From contig JADFPD010000011.1 of NCBI GenBank assembly GCA_022562475.1, forward strand, positions 1-35,480: a stretch of DNA of 35,480 nucleotides, read 5' to 3'. This DNA comes from Chloroflexota bacterium. Its GTDB lineage: Bacteria > Chloroflexota > Dehalococcoidia > Lucifugimonadales > UBA3495. The position numbers and the translations under genes are program-made. Below are positions 26,845-35,480 of the stretch, piece after piece. A model generated the notes under the pieces. The model searched no databases. It had not been told where the DNA came from and worked only from the letters and a program-made list of their open reading frames with translations. Within the stretch, counting starts at the first letter, position 1. Every line of letters begins with the position of its first letter.

Positions 26845-26907
26845 TTGACACTCTCAAACACGAGTGGTAGCATAATTGTTGACCAATTAGGTCGACAATG
26901 TTAAATT
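26845..26907 (+). promoter_or_regulatory. suf operon promoter region with overlapping palindromic operator candidate
   Basis: TTGACA (26845-26850)-N17-TAGCAT, or TTGACC (26879-26884)-N17-TAAATT; palindrome ATTGTTGACC AATTA GGTCGACAAT at 26875-26899. Confidence 0.55.
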
Positions 26908-26997
26908 GCCGTTCGGCCAGCCGGTTGAAACCGCCCCGAAACCGCCATTATAGCCTCATATCAGGTCCGCCTTCCAGACCAAGATTAGGAGCAATCA

Positions 26998-28470
26998 ATG
27001 ACCGCACCCAAGGTCATCTCACGGAACTCCACTTCCAGTGAACTGGAATCTGACTACAAGTGGGGTTTCACAATCGATATCGATGCCGATTTGGCCCCCA
27101 AGGGTTTGAATGAGGACATCGTCCGGTTGATCTCCGCCAAGAAAGAAGAGCCGGAATGGCTGTTGGAATGGCGTCTCAAGGCGTTCAGCCATTGGCTGAA
27201 ACTGAAGCAGGAAGCGCCCACCTGGGCCAACGTGAAATATCCGCCCATCGACTACCAGGACATCTACTACTACGCGGCGCCCAAGACCGACGCGCCCAAG
27301 AGCTTGGATGAGGTCGACCCAGAGATATTGGCGGCCTTCGAAAAACTGGGGATCCCGCTCCAAGAAAGGGAGCGGCTGGCCGGTGTCGCGGTGGCCGGTG
27401 TCGCGGTGGACGCGGTATTGGACAGCGTGTCGGTTGCCACGACCTATAAAGAGACGCTGGAGAAGCAGGGCGTCATCTTCTGCCCGATCAGCGAAGCCGT
27501 CAGAGAGCATCCGGAGCTGGTCCGGAAATACCTCGGTTCCGTAGTGCCCTATGGCGACAACTTCTACGCTACCTTGAACTCGGCCGTCTTCAGCGACGGT
27601 TCGTTCGTCTACATCCCCAAAGGGGTACGCTGCCCCATGGAGTTGATGACCTACTTCCGTATCAACCAGGCCGACTCCGGACAGTTTGAGCGGACGCTGA
27701 TAATCGCCGAAGAGGGCTCATACGTCAGCTACCTGGAAGGCTGTACCGCTCCCGCCAGAAAGACCCACCAACTCCACGCCGCAGTGGTCGAACTGGTGGC
27801 CCTGGACGACTCTGAGATCAAGTACTCCACCCTTCAGAACTGGTTCCCTGGCGACAAGGACGGCAATGGCGGTGTCTACAATTTTGTGACCAAACGCGGC
27901 ATCGCCCACAAGAACGCCAAGATCTCTTGGACGCAGGTGGAGACCGGCTCGGCAATCACTTGGAAGTACCCCAGCGTGATCTTGGAAGGCGACAATTCCG
28001 TTGGCGAGTTCTACTCGGTGGCCCTGGTCAACAACTACCAGCAGGCCGATACCGGCACCAAGATGATTCACAAGGGCAAGAACACCCGCAGCACCATAGT
28101 GGCCAAGGGCATCTCCGCCGGGCACGGCAGCTCAACCTACCGCGGTCTGGTCAAGATTCTGCCCTCCGCCGATGGAGCGAAGAACTTCACCCAATGCGAC
28201 TCCCTTTTGGTCGGAGACCAGTGCGGGGCTCACACGGTGCCCTACATCGAGGTCAAGAACCCCACGGCCCAGATTGAGCACGAAGCGTCGACCTCTAAGG
28301 TCAGCGACGACCAACTTTTCTACTGCCAACAAAGGGGAATATCCGTCGAGGACGCCCACTTCATGATCATCAACGGCTTCTGCCGGGGCATCTTCCAGGA
28401 ACTCCCCTTCGAATTTGCCATGGAAGCCTCCCAACTCCTCAAGGTGAGCCTGGAAGGAGCAGTGGGCTAG
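26998..28470 (+). CDS. sufB: Fe-S cluster assembly protein SufB
   Basis: 490 aa; [55 protein letters not shown]. Confidence 0.97.
   Translation: MTAPKVISRNSTSSELESDYKWGFTIDIDADLAPKGLNEDIVRLISAKKEEPEWLLEWRLKAFSHWLKLKQEAPTWANVKYPPIDYQDIYYYAAPKTDAPKSLDEVDPEILAAFEKLGIPLQERERLAGVAVAGVAVDAVLDSVSVATTYKETLEKQGVIFCPISEAVREHPELVRKYLGSVVPYGDNFYATLNSAVFSDGSFVYIPKGVRCPMELMTYFRINQADSGQFERTLIIAEEGSYVSYLEGCTAPARKTHQLHAAVVELVALDDSEIKYSTLQNWFPGDKDGNGGVYNFVTKRGIAHKNAKISWTQVETGSAITWKYPSVILEGDNSVGEFYSVALVNNYQQADTGTKMIHKGKNTRSTIVAKGISAGHGSSTYRGLVKILPSADGAKNFTQCDSLLVGDQCGAHTVPYIEVKNPTAQIEHEASTSKVSDDQLFYCQQRGISVEDAHFMIINGFCRGIFQELPFEFAMEASQLLKVSLEGAVG
27379..27408 (+). repeat. Exact 15-bp in-frame tandem duplication within sufB
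   Basis: GCCGGTGTCGCGGTG x2 encoding [10 protein letters not shown]. Confidence 0.97.
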
Positions 28471-29259
28471 ATGGCTGCCGTTGCGAAAGGCCCCACACCC
28501 TTGCTGGCCATCAAGGGCCTCACCGCCTCGGCCGGCGACCTGGAGATCCTCAAGGGTATCGACCTTGAGGTCTTTGCCGGTGAGGTGCATGCCATCATGG
28601 GCCCCAACGGTTCGGGAAAGAGCACCCTGACCAATGTGCTGGCCGGCAGCCCCAACTACAAGGTCACCGGCGGCCAGGTATTGTTTGAAGGCCAAGACCT
28701 CCTGAAACTCGAACCGGAGATCAGGGCCCGCATGGGCCTGTTCCTGGCTTTCCAATACCCCCTTGAGCTCCCCGGCGTGCGGGCCTGGCAATTCCTAAAG
28801 GCCGGAGTGGACGCCCGCCGGCTACACAACGGCGAAGAGGAGATGGGCGCCCGCGAGTTCGACCAGATGTTGAAGGCAAAAGTCGAGCAGGTCCAGATCG
28901 ACCCGGATCTGGTTAAGAGGGCGGTCAACGAAGGGTTCTCCGGTGGCGAAAAGAAACGGAACGAAATCCTGCAAATGGCCGTGCTGGAGCCAAAATTAGC
29001 CCTTCTGGATGAGACCGACTCCGGTCTGGACATCGATGCCCTGCGTATCGTTGCCGACGGGATAAACAACCTGCGCTCTCCACAGAACGCCATTGTCCTG
29101 GTGACTCATTACCAGCGCATCCTCGAGTACATCACGCCCAACCACGTACACGTACTGTTCGACGGACGGATCGTTCGGTCCGGCGGGCCTGAACTGGCCC
29201 ACGAATTGGAAGCAAAGGGTTACGACTGGATCAAAGACGCCGTTAATGCGGGCGTGTAG
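28471..29259 (+). CDS. sufC: Fe-S cluster assembly ATPase SufC
   Basis: 262 aa; Walker A GPNGSGKST; FSGGEKKRNEILQMAVLEPKLALLDETDSGLDIDAL. Confidence 0.97.
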   Translation: MAAVAKGPTPLLAIKGLTASAGDLEILKGIDLEVFAGEVHAIMGPNGSGKSTLTNVLAGSPNYKVTGGQVLFEGQDLLKLEPEIRARMGLFLAFQYPLELPGVRAWQFLKAGVDARRLHNGEEEMGAREFDQMLKAKVEQVQIDPDLVKRAVNEGFSGGEKKRNEILQMAVLEPKLALLDETDSGLDIDALRIVADGINNLRSPQNAIVLVTHYQRILEYITPNHVHVLFDGRIVRSGGPELAHELEAKGYDWIKDAVNAGV

Positions 29260-29283
29260 CGCACACTGCTCCAACGAGACCTC

Positions 29284-30639
29284 ATGACCTCCGCACCCGC
29301 CAAATACGCCCATTATTTTGCCGATTTCCAGTCCTTGGTACAGGGACCGGGGGCCGGGGCGCCTCCCTGGCTGCGGGACCTCCGGGACAACGCTTGGTCC
29401 ATGTTCAGCGAGACCGGTTTCCCAACGGCGCGCCGGGGCAACGAACGCTGGAAGTACACCAACGTGGGCCCCATCGCCAAGATCGACTTCAATTTTTCCA
29501 CCCGGCCCACCGACGCCAACGGATCAAGATCGTTGGCGGCCAGCTACAAGATCGAAGGACCAGCGGTCTCCGACCTGGTCTTTATCGATGGCCGCTACTC
29601 CCCGGAATTATCTTCGCCGGCGGCCGCCACCGATGGAATCACCGCCGCCAGCTTGGCTTCCATCTTTACGGATAGTGCGTTTGACCTAGAGAGCCAGGTA
29701 GGGCGCTACGCTTCCCCGGATGGCGATGGGTTCGCCGCGCTTAACACCGCTTTCCTTCACGATGGGGCTTACATCCACGTTGGCGACGGCCATTCGGGGA
29801 AGGTGCTGGTACGCCTTTCATATATCACGGTTGATGGCACGCACCCCAAAGTAACCCACCCTAGGACTCTGATAGTTGCCGGCCGGAACACCGACGTTAC
29901 GGTGGTGGAGAGTTATTACGGCCCCAAGGATAGCGTCTATTTCACCAACGCCGTCACCGAGATCTCCGTCGGCGACGGGGCCCGAGTCGATCACTACCGG
30001 CTGCTCTTGGAGGGCGAAAAGGCGTTCCACGTCGGCACGAACCGCGTCAAACAAGAAAAGGACAGCAGTTTTAGCTCCGCGTCCTTCACCCTGGGCACGG
30101 CCCTCGCCCGCAACGACCTGGAAGTGCTCTTTGACGGGACCGGCGGCTACTGCTCGTTGAACGGCCTATATCTCACCGCCGACAACCAACACATCGACAA
30201 CCTTATCAGCATCGACCACGCTCAGCCTAATTGCACCAGCCGTTTGAACTACAAAGGAATACTGGACGGAAGGTCCCGTGCCGTGTTTGGCGGCACGGTG
30301 GTGGTGCGTCCCGGCGCCCAGAAGAGCGATGCGGAGCAGACCGACAAGAATCTGATCCTCTCAAAGTTTGCCGAGGTGGACAGTAAACCTAGCCTGTTGA
30401 TCTACGCCGACGACGTGAAATGCAGCCACGGCGCCACCGCCGGGCACATCGACGCCGACACCCTGTTCTACCTTCGCAGCCGAGGCCTCGACCTGGACAC
30501 TGCCAGCAGGATGCTGGTTCACGCCTTCGCCAGTGAGATTATAGAAAAAGTACAGCCCGAACCTCTACGTGATTACCTAAACACCATTTTCGCCGCCGCG
30601 ATACCCGACAAAAGCCTTCCGATCGCGTGGACCGGATGA
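29284..30639 (+). CDS. sufD: Fe-S cluster assembly protein SufD
   Basis: 451 aa; KCSHGATAGHIDADTLFYLRSRGLD. Confidence 0.94.
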   Translation: MTSAPAKYAHYFADFQSLVQGPGAGAPPWLRDLRDNAWSMFSETGFPTARRGNERWKYTNVGPIAKIDFNFSTRPTDANGSRSLAASYKIEGPAVSDLVFIDGRYSPELSSPAAATDGITAASLASIFTDSAFDLESQVGRYASPDGDGFAALNTAFLHDGAYIHVGDGHSGKVLVRLSYITVDGTHPKVTHPRTLIVAGRNTDVTVVESYYGPKDSVYFTNAVTEISVGDGARVDHYRLLLEGEKAFHVGTNRVKQEKDSSFSSASFTLGTALARNDLEVLFDGTGGYCSLNGLYLTADNQHIDNLISIDHAQPNCTSRLNYKGILDGRSRAVFGGTVVVRPGAQKSDAEQTDKNLILSKFAEVDSKPSLLIYADDVKCSHGATAGHIDADTLFYLRSRGLDLDTASRMLVHAFASEIIEKVQPEPLRDYLNTIFAAAIPDKSLPIAWTG

Positions 30640-31862
30640 CCACCGTGTTTGACGTTAACAAAGTCCGGGACGATTTTCCGATATTGAAGCAGTGGGTGAA
30701 CGGTTACCCGCTGGTCTACCTGGACAACGGCGCCACGTCCCAGAAACCCCAGTCGGTGATCGATGCCATCGTCAATTACTACACCACTACCAACTCGAAT
30801 GTGCACCGGGGCGTCCATACCTTGAGCCAACAGGCGACTGACAGTTACGAGGGCGCGCGGGCCAAGGTCCGGCAGTTCATCAACGCCGGCGACGACCGGG
30901 AGATCATCTTCACCAGAAACACCACCGAGGGCATCAACCTGGTGGCCCATTCCTATGGCCGCCAAAACGTGGGTCCCGGCGACGACATCATCGTCTCCAA
31001 CATGGAGCATCACTCCAACATCGTGCCCTGGCAGATGTTGTGCGAGGAGAAGGGCGCCAACCTGCGCGTTGTGCCCATCGACGACACCGGCGAACTGCTG
31101 ATGGACGAGTACGAAAAGATGCTTGGTCCCCGCACCAAACTGGTCTCCATCACCCATGTATCAAACGCGTTGGGCACCATTCTGCCGGTGGCCGAGATCG
31201 TTGAGATGGCCCACGCCCACGGAGCCCCGGTCTTGTTTGACGGCGCCCAAGCCGTCCCCCACATGCCTGTTGATATGAAAGAATTGGACTGCGAGTTTTA
31301 CGTGTTTTCCGGACACAAATTGTTCGGGCCCACCGGCATCGGCGTCCTCTACGGGAAAGCGGAGTACCTGGAGGCCATGCCGCCTTTCCTCGGTGGCGGC
31401 GAGATGATCAAGTCGGTCACCTTTGAAAAAACGATCTACAACGACCTGCCCTATAAATTCGAGGGCGGCACCCCCGACATCGCCGGGGCAATCGGCTTGG
31501 GCGCGGCCATCGACTACGTGAATGACCTGGGCTTCGATTGGATCACCTCCCACGAGGAAGAACTGCTCCGGTACGGCACCGAGGCCCTGTCGTCCATCGA
31601 GGGGCTGAAGATAATCGGCACGGCTGCCCACAAATCGAGCATCATTTCCTTCGTGATGGACAAAGCTCACCCCCACGACATCGGCACCATCTTGGACGAA
31701 CAAGGCATCGCGGTACGCACGGGACACCACTGCGCCCAACCGGTGATGCAGCGGTTCCGGATTCCCGCCACCGCCCGGGCCTCCATGGCCTTCTATAACA
31801 CCAAAGAAGATATCGACGCGCTAGTCAAAGGCATCGACCAGGTCCTTGAGGTCTTCAGTTAA
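30636..31862 (+). CDS. sufS: Cysteine desulfurase SufS
   Basis: ATG 30636 overlaps the sufD stop (ATGA); YLDNGATSQKP; SGHKLFGPTGIGVLYGK; VRTGHHCAQPVMQRF. Confidence 0.96.
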   Translation: MTTVFDVNKVRDDFPILKQWVNGYPLVYLDNGATSQKPQSVIDAIVNYYTTTNSNVHRGVHTLSQQATDSYEGARAKVRQFINAGDDREIIFTRNTTEGINLVAHSYGRQNVGPGDDIIVSNMEHHSNIVPWQMLCEEKGANLRVVPIDDTGELLMDEYEKMLGPRTKLVSITHVSNALGTILPVAEIVEMAHAHGAPVLFDGAQAVPHMPVDMKELDCEFYVFSGHKLFGPTGIGVLYGKAEYLEAMPPFLGGGEMIKSVTFEKTIYNDLPYKFEGGTPDIAGAIGLGAAIDYVNDLGFDWITSHEEELLRYGTEALSSIEGLKIIGTAAHKSSIISFVMDKAHPHDIGTILDEQGIAVRTGHHCAQPVMQRFRIPATARASMAFYNTKEDIDALVKGIDQVLEVFS

Positions 31863-32308
31863 TGGCCGGCCTCAGCGATCTATACCAGGAGATCCTCCTG
31901 GAGCATAACAGCAAGCCCCGGAACTTTCGGAAGGTCGAGGAGGCGAACCAGACCGCGGACGGGTACAACCCCCTCTGCGGCGATCAGATCACCCTCTATC
32001 TCAAGGTCATCGACGGGGTCATCGACGACGTCGGGTTCCAGGGCACCGGTTGCGCCATCTCCCGGGCCTCGGCTTCCATGATGACGCAGAGCATCAAGGG
32101 CCAAACCGTCGAGAAGGCCAAAGAGATCTTCGACGCCTTCCACCATATGATCACCGAGCCCGATGGCGAGTTGGACTTGGACACCCTGGGCGACCTGGAA
32201 ACGCTCTCCGGCATCAACGAGTTCCCCACCCGCATCAAATGCGCTGTCCTAGCCTGGCACACCATGAACGCCGCCCTCTCCGGAGAGTCACAAGTAACCA
32301 CCGAGTAG
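31862..32308 (+). CDS. sufU: SufU-type Fe-S assembly / sulfurtransferase protein
   Basis: 148 aa; NPLCGDQITLYL; GTGCAISRASASMM; RIKCAVLAWHTM; 1-bp overlap with the sufS stop (TAATG). Confidence 0.95.
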   Translation: MAGLSDLYQEILLEHNSKPRNFRKVEEANQTADGYNPLCGDQITLYLKVIDGVIDDVGFQGTGCAISRASASMMTQSIKGQTVEKAKEIFDAFHHMITEPDGELDLDTLGDLETLSGINEFPTRIKCAVLAWHTMNAALSGESQVTTE

Positions 32309-32444
32309 TGCGCCGGCTCAGCCGGGTTTACTTGGGTGCCTTCTACTCTGTGATTGGTCGCCTTTTTCTGTTCAATGGATGAAGCTGCGCCAGTCGCCCT
32401 GTGCTAAGCTGGATACGATTCCGATATTTGACCGACTGATCTCA

Positions 32445-32903
32445 ATGCCTCAACTACCCGACGTCCCTCTGGACGGCCTCTACGGCGACTTGGTCATGGA
32501 CCATTACCGCAACCCCCGAAACCATGCGTCCATCAGTGACGCCGACGTGGAGGCCGAGGAGTTCAACCCGTTCTGCGGCGACCGGGCCACCCTGCAACTC
32601 AAACTGGACGGCCAAGGCAGGGTCTCCGAGATAGGCGCCCGCGCCGATGGGTGCTCCATAATCCAGGCCGCCACCTCCATGCTCTGTGACCAGCTTCACG
32701 GCAAGTCGTTGGATGAAGTGGCGGAGATTGGGGAAAGGTTCCGGCACGCCATGAAGAATGGCGCCGGAGATGATGACTTGGAATTGGGTGACCTGCTCGC
32801 CCTTCAGGTGGTGCGGCAGTACCCGGTGCGGATCAAGTGCGCGTTGTTGCCGCTAACCGCGCTGGAAGAGGGCATCAAAGCCTACCGCGCTAGACCCGGT
32901 TAA
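32445..32903 (+). CDS. Second, divergent SufU/NifU-N-like protein
   Basis: Start reassigned from 32379 to ATG 32445; HYRNPRNHASI; NPFCGDRATLQL; ADGCSIIQAATSML; RIKCALLPLTAL. Confidence 0.88.
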   Translation: MPQLPDVPLDGLYGDLVMDHYRNPRNHASISDADVEAEEFNPFCGDRATLQLKLDGQGRVSEIGARADGCSIIQAATSMLCDQLHGKSLDEVAEIGERFRHAMKNGAGDDDLELGDLLALQVVRQYPVRIKCALLPLTALEEGIKAYRARPG

Positions 32904-34604
32904 TTAACGGTCCAGCCAGGTTCTGGACCAGAAGTTGTATTCGGACAGCGCCGTGTTGGGTTCGAACCCTTTAAGGTCGCGGCTGAACACCCACCGGGAG
33001 GCGGCGGTCACCGGACTGAAAAGGTAGGCTTGGTCCAAGACCCGGCGCTGAATCTCCACCAACTGGCCGCGCCGTGCGAGGTCGTCGAACTCGGCCGCTT
33101 GTGCCTCAATCATCGAGTCCAGTTTGGTATCTTGGTGCCCAGCCAGGTTCCATTGGCCCTGGCTATGCAACAACCCGAACAGATAGCTGTTGGTGGTCGA
33201 TGTCGGGGGGACCGCTCCAACCGCCAACTGGAAATCCCGGGCCGGCCCCATGACCAGGTCGTCAAACTGCACCGGATTCATGCGCCGCAACTCCGGGTTG
33301 AATCCCACGGCGGTCAGGTCTGCGATCAGTCTCTCTTCCAGCGCCAGGTTCTCGCCGCCGGTCCGCTCGATACGCACCGTAACCTCTAAGTCTATGGGCA
33401 GTCTACGACCGGAATCGAGCAGTAATTGCCGGGCTTTGCCGGGGTCCGCGAAGAAGTTTTGGCGCATCTCCGTCCGGTCCAACAGCCAATCTGATTCCCG
33501 TACCGGGATGCCGACGCTGGCGAATCCCTGTCCCTGCCAAACAGTGTCCAGGTAGTCCCAGGGATCGATGGCCTGGAAGACCGCTTGGCGGACGACGGTC
33601 TCATTCAAGCTTGGCGCTTGGGAGTTCATGGCCAATACCACGCCGGCGCCGGATCTCCGTGACACCACCGACTGAAATTCGGTGTCGCCCCGGCGGACCC
33701 TATCCCATTCACTGGGGCCCACCGATAGAACATCGATCAGCCCGGCCCGGAACGCCGCCACTTTGTCCAACGCGACGGATGTTGGGGAACCGGCCAGTGG
33801 GCCGGAACGCATGACCGTGACGTTTAATTGGTCCAGGAATGGCAGACCGCCTTCGAAATAATTGGAATTTCGCGTGAATTCCATCCCCTCGCCTGGCCCG
33901 GTCTCCTGCCAGACCCAGGGTCCGGTGCCGACGACCGGAGCGTTCTTCAAGTCGCCATACATGGCTACGACCTCTGGAGCCACGATCTTGACGTGTCCGT
34001 CGGCCAGGGCCAGGAGGGCGTCGGCGTCTTGCAAGGCCAGTTCGACCTGCAGCGTCAGGTCGTCCAGGGCTTCGGCGTCCCCGATTGAAGCCAGGAGTGG
34101 AGCGTTGGGCCAACCGGCGGTCTTGAGACGGTCCAGGCTAAATACGATGTCCTGGGCATTTAGGGCCCGGCCGTTCACCGGCGCCACGTTCTGCCAACGG
34201 ATACCTGGCCGCAGCTTGAACACGTAGGCCAGGTCTTCGTTCAATTCCCAACTCTGGCAAAGGTCGCACTCCAATAGCAGGTTAGGCTGGTTCGATCCCT
34301 CGCCGGAACGGAGCCGCAGCAGTCTGCTGTAGGCCAGACCCGGCCCCAGGGCAGTCAGGGTCTCTTGGACCTCCTGGTGGACATCCCGGTGGGGAATCTC
34401 CGCCTCGGCGACAACCTTGAGTGTGCCGCCGGAAATTCCCGAGGGCGCAGGGGCTAACACGGCGGTGGGCGATGGCACGGGCACGCCATCGGTTTCCGCG
34501 GAGTTGGATGATGGGGTAGCGCCGGTAGAGGAGCAGCCGATGGCGAAGATGGCTGCTCCTACGATCAATAGCCGCCTTGCTGAGAATAATTTCATGGCTG
34601 ACAC
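32904..34604 (-). CDS. ABC transporter substrate-binding lipoprotein, family 5 (oligopeptide/nickel type)
   Basis: 566 aa; lipobox-like IFAIGCSS; DLAYVFKLRPGIRWQNVAPVNGRALNAQDIVFSLDRLK; true start likely ATG at 34595. Confidence 0.88.
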   Translation of the reverse strand: MSAMKLFSARRLLIVGAAIFAIGCSSTGATPSSNSAETDGVPVPSPTAVLAPAPSGISGGTLKVVAEAEIPHRDVHQEVQETLTALGPGLAYSRLLRLRSGEGSNQPNLLLECDLCQSWELNEDLAYVFKLRPGIRWQNVAPVNGRALNAQDIVFSLDRLKTAGWPNAPLLASIGDAEALDDLTLQVELALQDADALLALADGHVKIVAPEVVAMYGDLKNAPVVGTGPWVWQETGPGEGMEFTRNSNYFEGGLPFLDQLNVTVMRSGPLAGSPTSVALDKVAAFRAGLIDVLSVGPSEWDRVRRGDTEFQSVVSRRSGAGVVLAMNSQAPSLNETVVRQAVFQAIDPWDYLDTVWQGQGFASVGIPVRESDWLLDRTEMRQNFFADPGKARQLLLDSGRRLPIDLEVTVRIERTGGENLALEERLIADLTAVGFNPELRRMNPVQFDDLVMGPARDFQLAVGAVPPTSTTNSYLFGLLHSQGQWNLAGHQDTKLDSMIEAQAAEFDDLARRGQLVEIQRRVLDQAYLFSPVTAASRWVFSRDLKGFEPNTALSEYNFWSRTWLDR

Positions 34605-34764
34605 GTCCGCCCCAACCCAAAGAATGCCCGGAAGCCAAGTTGTGGTCCCGCCTTAGATCAACGGGACTCACACTCGATTATAAGCCTGGGCGGAGGCTGG
34701 TCCATGAGGCAGGGCGATGCACGGTACAGCGAAAACAGCGGGACGACGACGGGGTGGATAAGCA

Positions 34765-35480
34765 TCAGTCCAGAGGCGGCTGGGCCTCGGTTGCCGCGAT
34801 GTCCGGACTCAGGCGGGTTGGATTCCCACGGCCCGTGATGGCCCAAGTGGCAAAAACCATGAGGGCGATCAGTATCGGGGGCATGAAGAGGATCGCGTGG
34901 ATCACCAAGGCGAATCCCAAAGCATCACCGTCTCCCACGCCGATGGTGGTAAGCAGGTAAAAGACGGCAAATTCGAAGGTGCCCACGGAGGCCGGCAGGG
35001 ACGGAACAAGGGCCACGAAAGTTAGGGTCCCGATCACCAGCAGAGTGGCGACCAACAGGGAGATGTCGATCCCCATCCCGTAGGCCAAGACCCAGGCGGA
35101 GAGCCCCAACAGCATCCAATATCCCATGGTCAACAGAAAAGACCAAGTTAGCCTTACCTGCGCCCGAGTCAGCTCCCTGAGGGACGATGAAGTGGAAGCC
35201 AAGAATTGTAGGTGGGTAAGGCCGGGCCTTGACCCGAACCAGATAACCACGGGTATTGCCAGCACACTGATCACGGCGATCAAAACGGCCCCGATGACGT
35301 AGGGAGTAAATCCTTTCAGGCTGGGCAGGACCATCAGCCCCACGATCAACAAGATGGCTGCGATCACGAAATCCAAGACCCGTTGGATCCCCAAAGTGGC
35401 TGCCACTTCTTCGCCTTTCACCCGGTACCGCAGGGTGAGCATGAGGAATTGGGTGGCGTCGCTGATGATTCGAAGGGGAG
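34765..35480 (-). CDS. Flippase-like / lysylphosphatidylglycerol synthase TM-region (UPF0104) family membrane protein, 5' truncated by window edge
   Basis: Hydrophobic multi-TM; GEEVAATLGIQRVLDFV; VALVPSLPASVGTFEFAVFYLL; reading frame stays open past 35442 to the window end (PLRIISDATQFLMLTLRYR...). Confidence 0.75.
   Translation of the reverse strand, partial: PLRIISDATQFLMLTLRYRVKGEEVAATLGIQRVLDFVIAAILLIVGLMVLPSLKGFTPYVIGAVLIAVISVLAIPVVIWFGSRPGLTHLQFLASTSSSLRELTRAQVRLTWSFLLTMGYWMLLGLSAWVLAYGMGIDISLLVATLLVIGTLTFVALVPSLPASVGTFEFAVFYLLTTIGVGDGDALGFALVIHAILFMPPILIALMVFATWAITGRGNPTRLSPDIAATEAQPPLD

Noticed and set aside
26563-26997. Possible small RNA or tRNA in the tatD-suf intergenic region
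   Set aside because: AT-rich with promoter-like motifs but no tRNA-like cloverleaf or terminator visible by eye; only the palindromes are reported.
1-35480. CRISPR arrays, insertion sequences, prophage or conjugative genes, toxin-antitoxin or other defence systems
   Set aside because: No regularly spaced repeats, transposase or integrase motifs, or defence-gene signatures seen in any translated ORF.

Overview
The window is a gene-dense, roughly 58% GC bacterial chromosome segment. I found no tRNA, rRNA, CRISPR array or transposase. Gene content is compatible with a Chloroflexota/Dehalococcoidia-SAR202-like genome, but that placement is inference only. Main blocks, left to right: (i) a cupin plus an SsuD-like flavin monooxygenase; (ii) a minus-strand hopanoid cluster (about 1.5-11.1 kb): prenyl synthase, HpnH, HpnG, HpnA-like, squalene-hopene cyclase, YjbQ/UPF0047, squalene/phytoene synthase, a second SDR epimerase and a nucleoside hydrolase; (iii) a 645-bp structured intergenic region with a near-consensus promoter, driving a DUF1800 - DUF1501 - NHL beta-propeller operon whose proteins appear to lack export signals; (iv) a heme-less cytochrome-c-like protein, MoaB/Mog, HIT, enoyl-CoA hydratase and acyl-CoA dehydrogenase; (v) PPDK, aldo/keto reductase, transglutaminase-like, DUF1802, LysR and TatD; (vi) sufBCDSU plus a second divergent SufU-like gene, preceded by a palindrome overlapping the promoter; (vii) a lipoprotein family-5 ABC substrate-binding protein and a flippase-like membrane protein truncated by the window edge. 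The most interesting points are the DUF1800/DUF1501/NHL operon and its structured upstream region, the unusual composition of the hopanoid cluster, an exact 15-bp in-frame tandem duplication in sufB, the suf promoter palindrome, and the tandem SufU paralogs. All family calls come from reading motifs in the translations; no database search was run.
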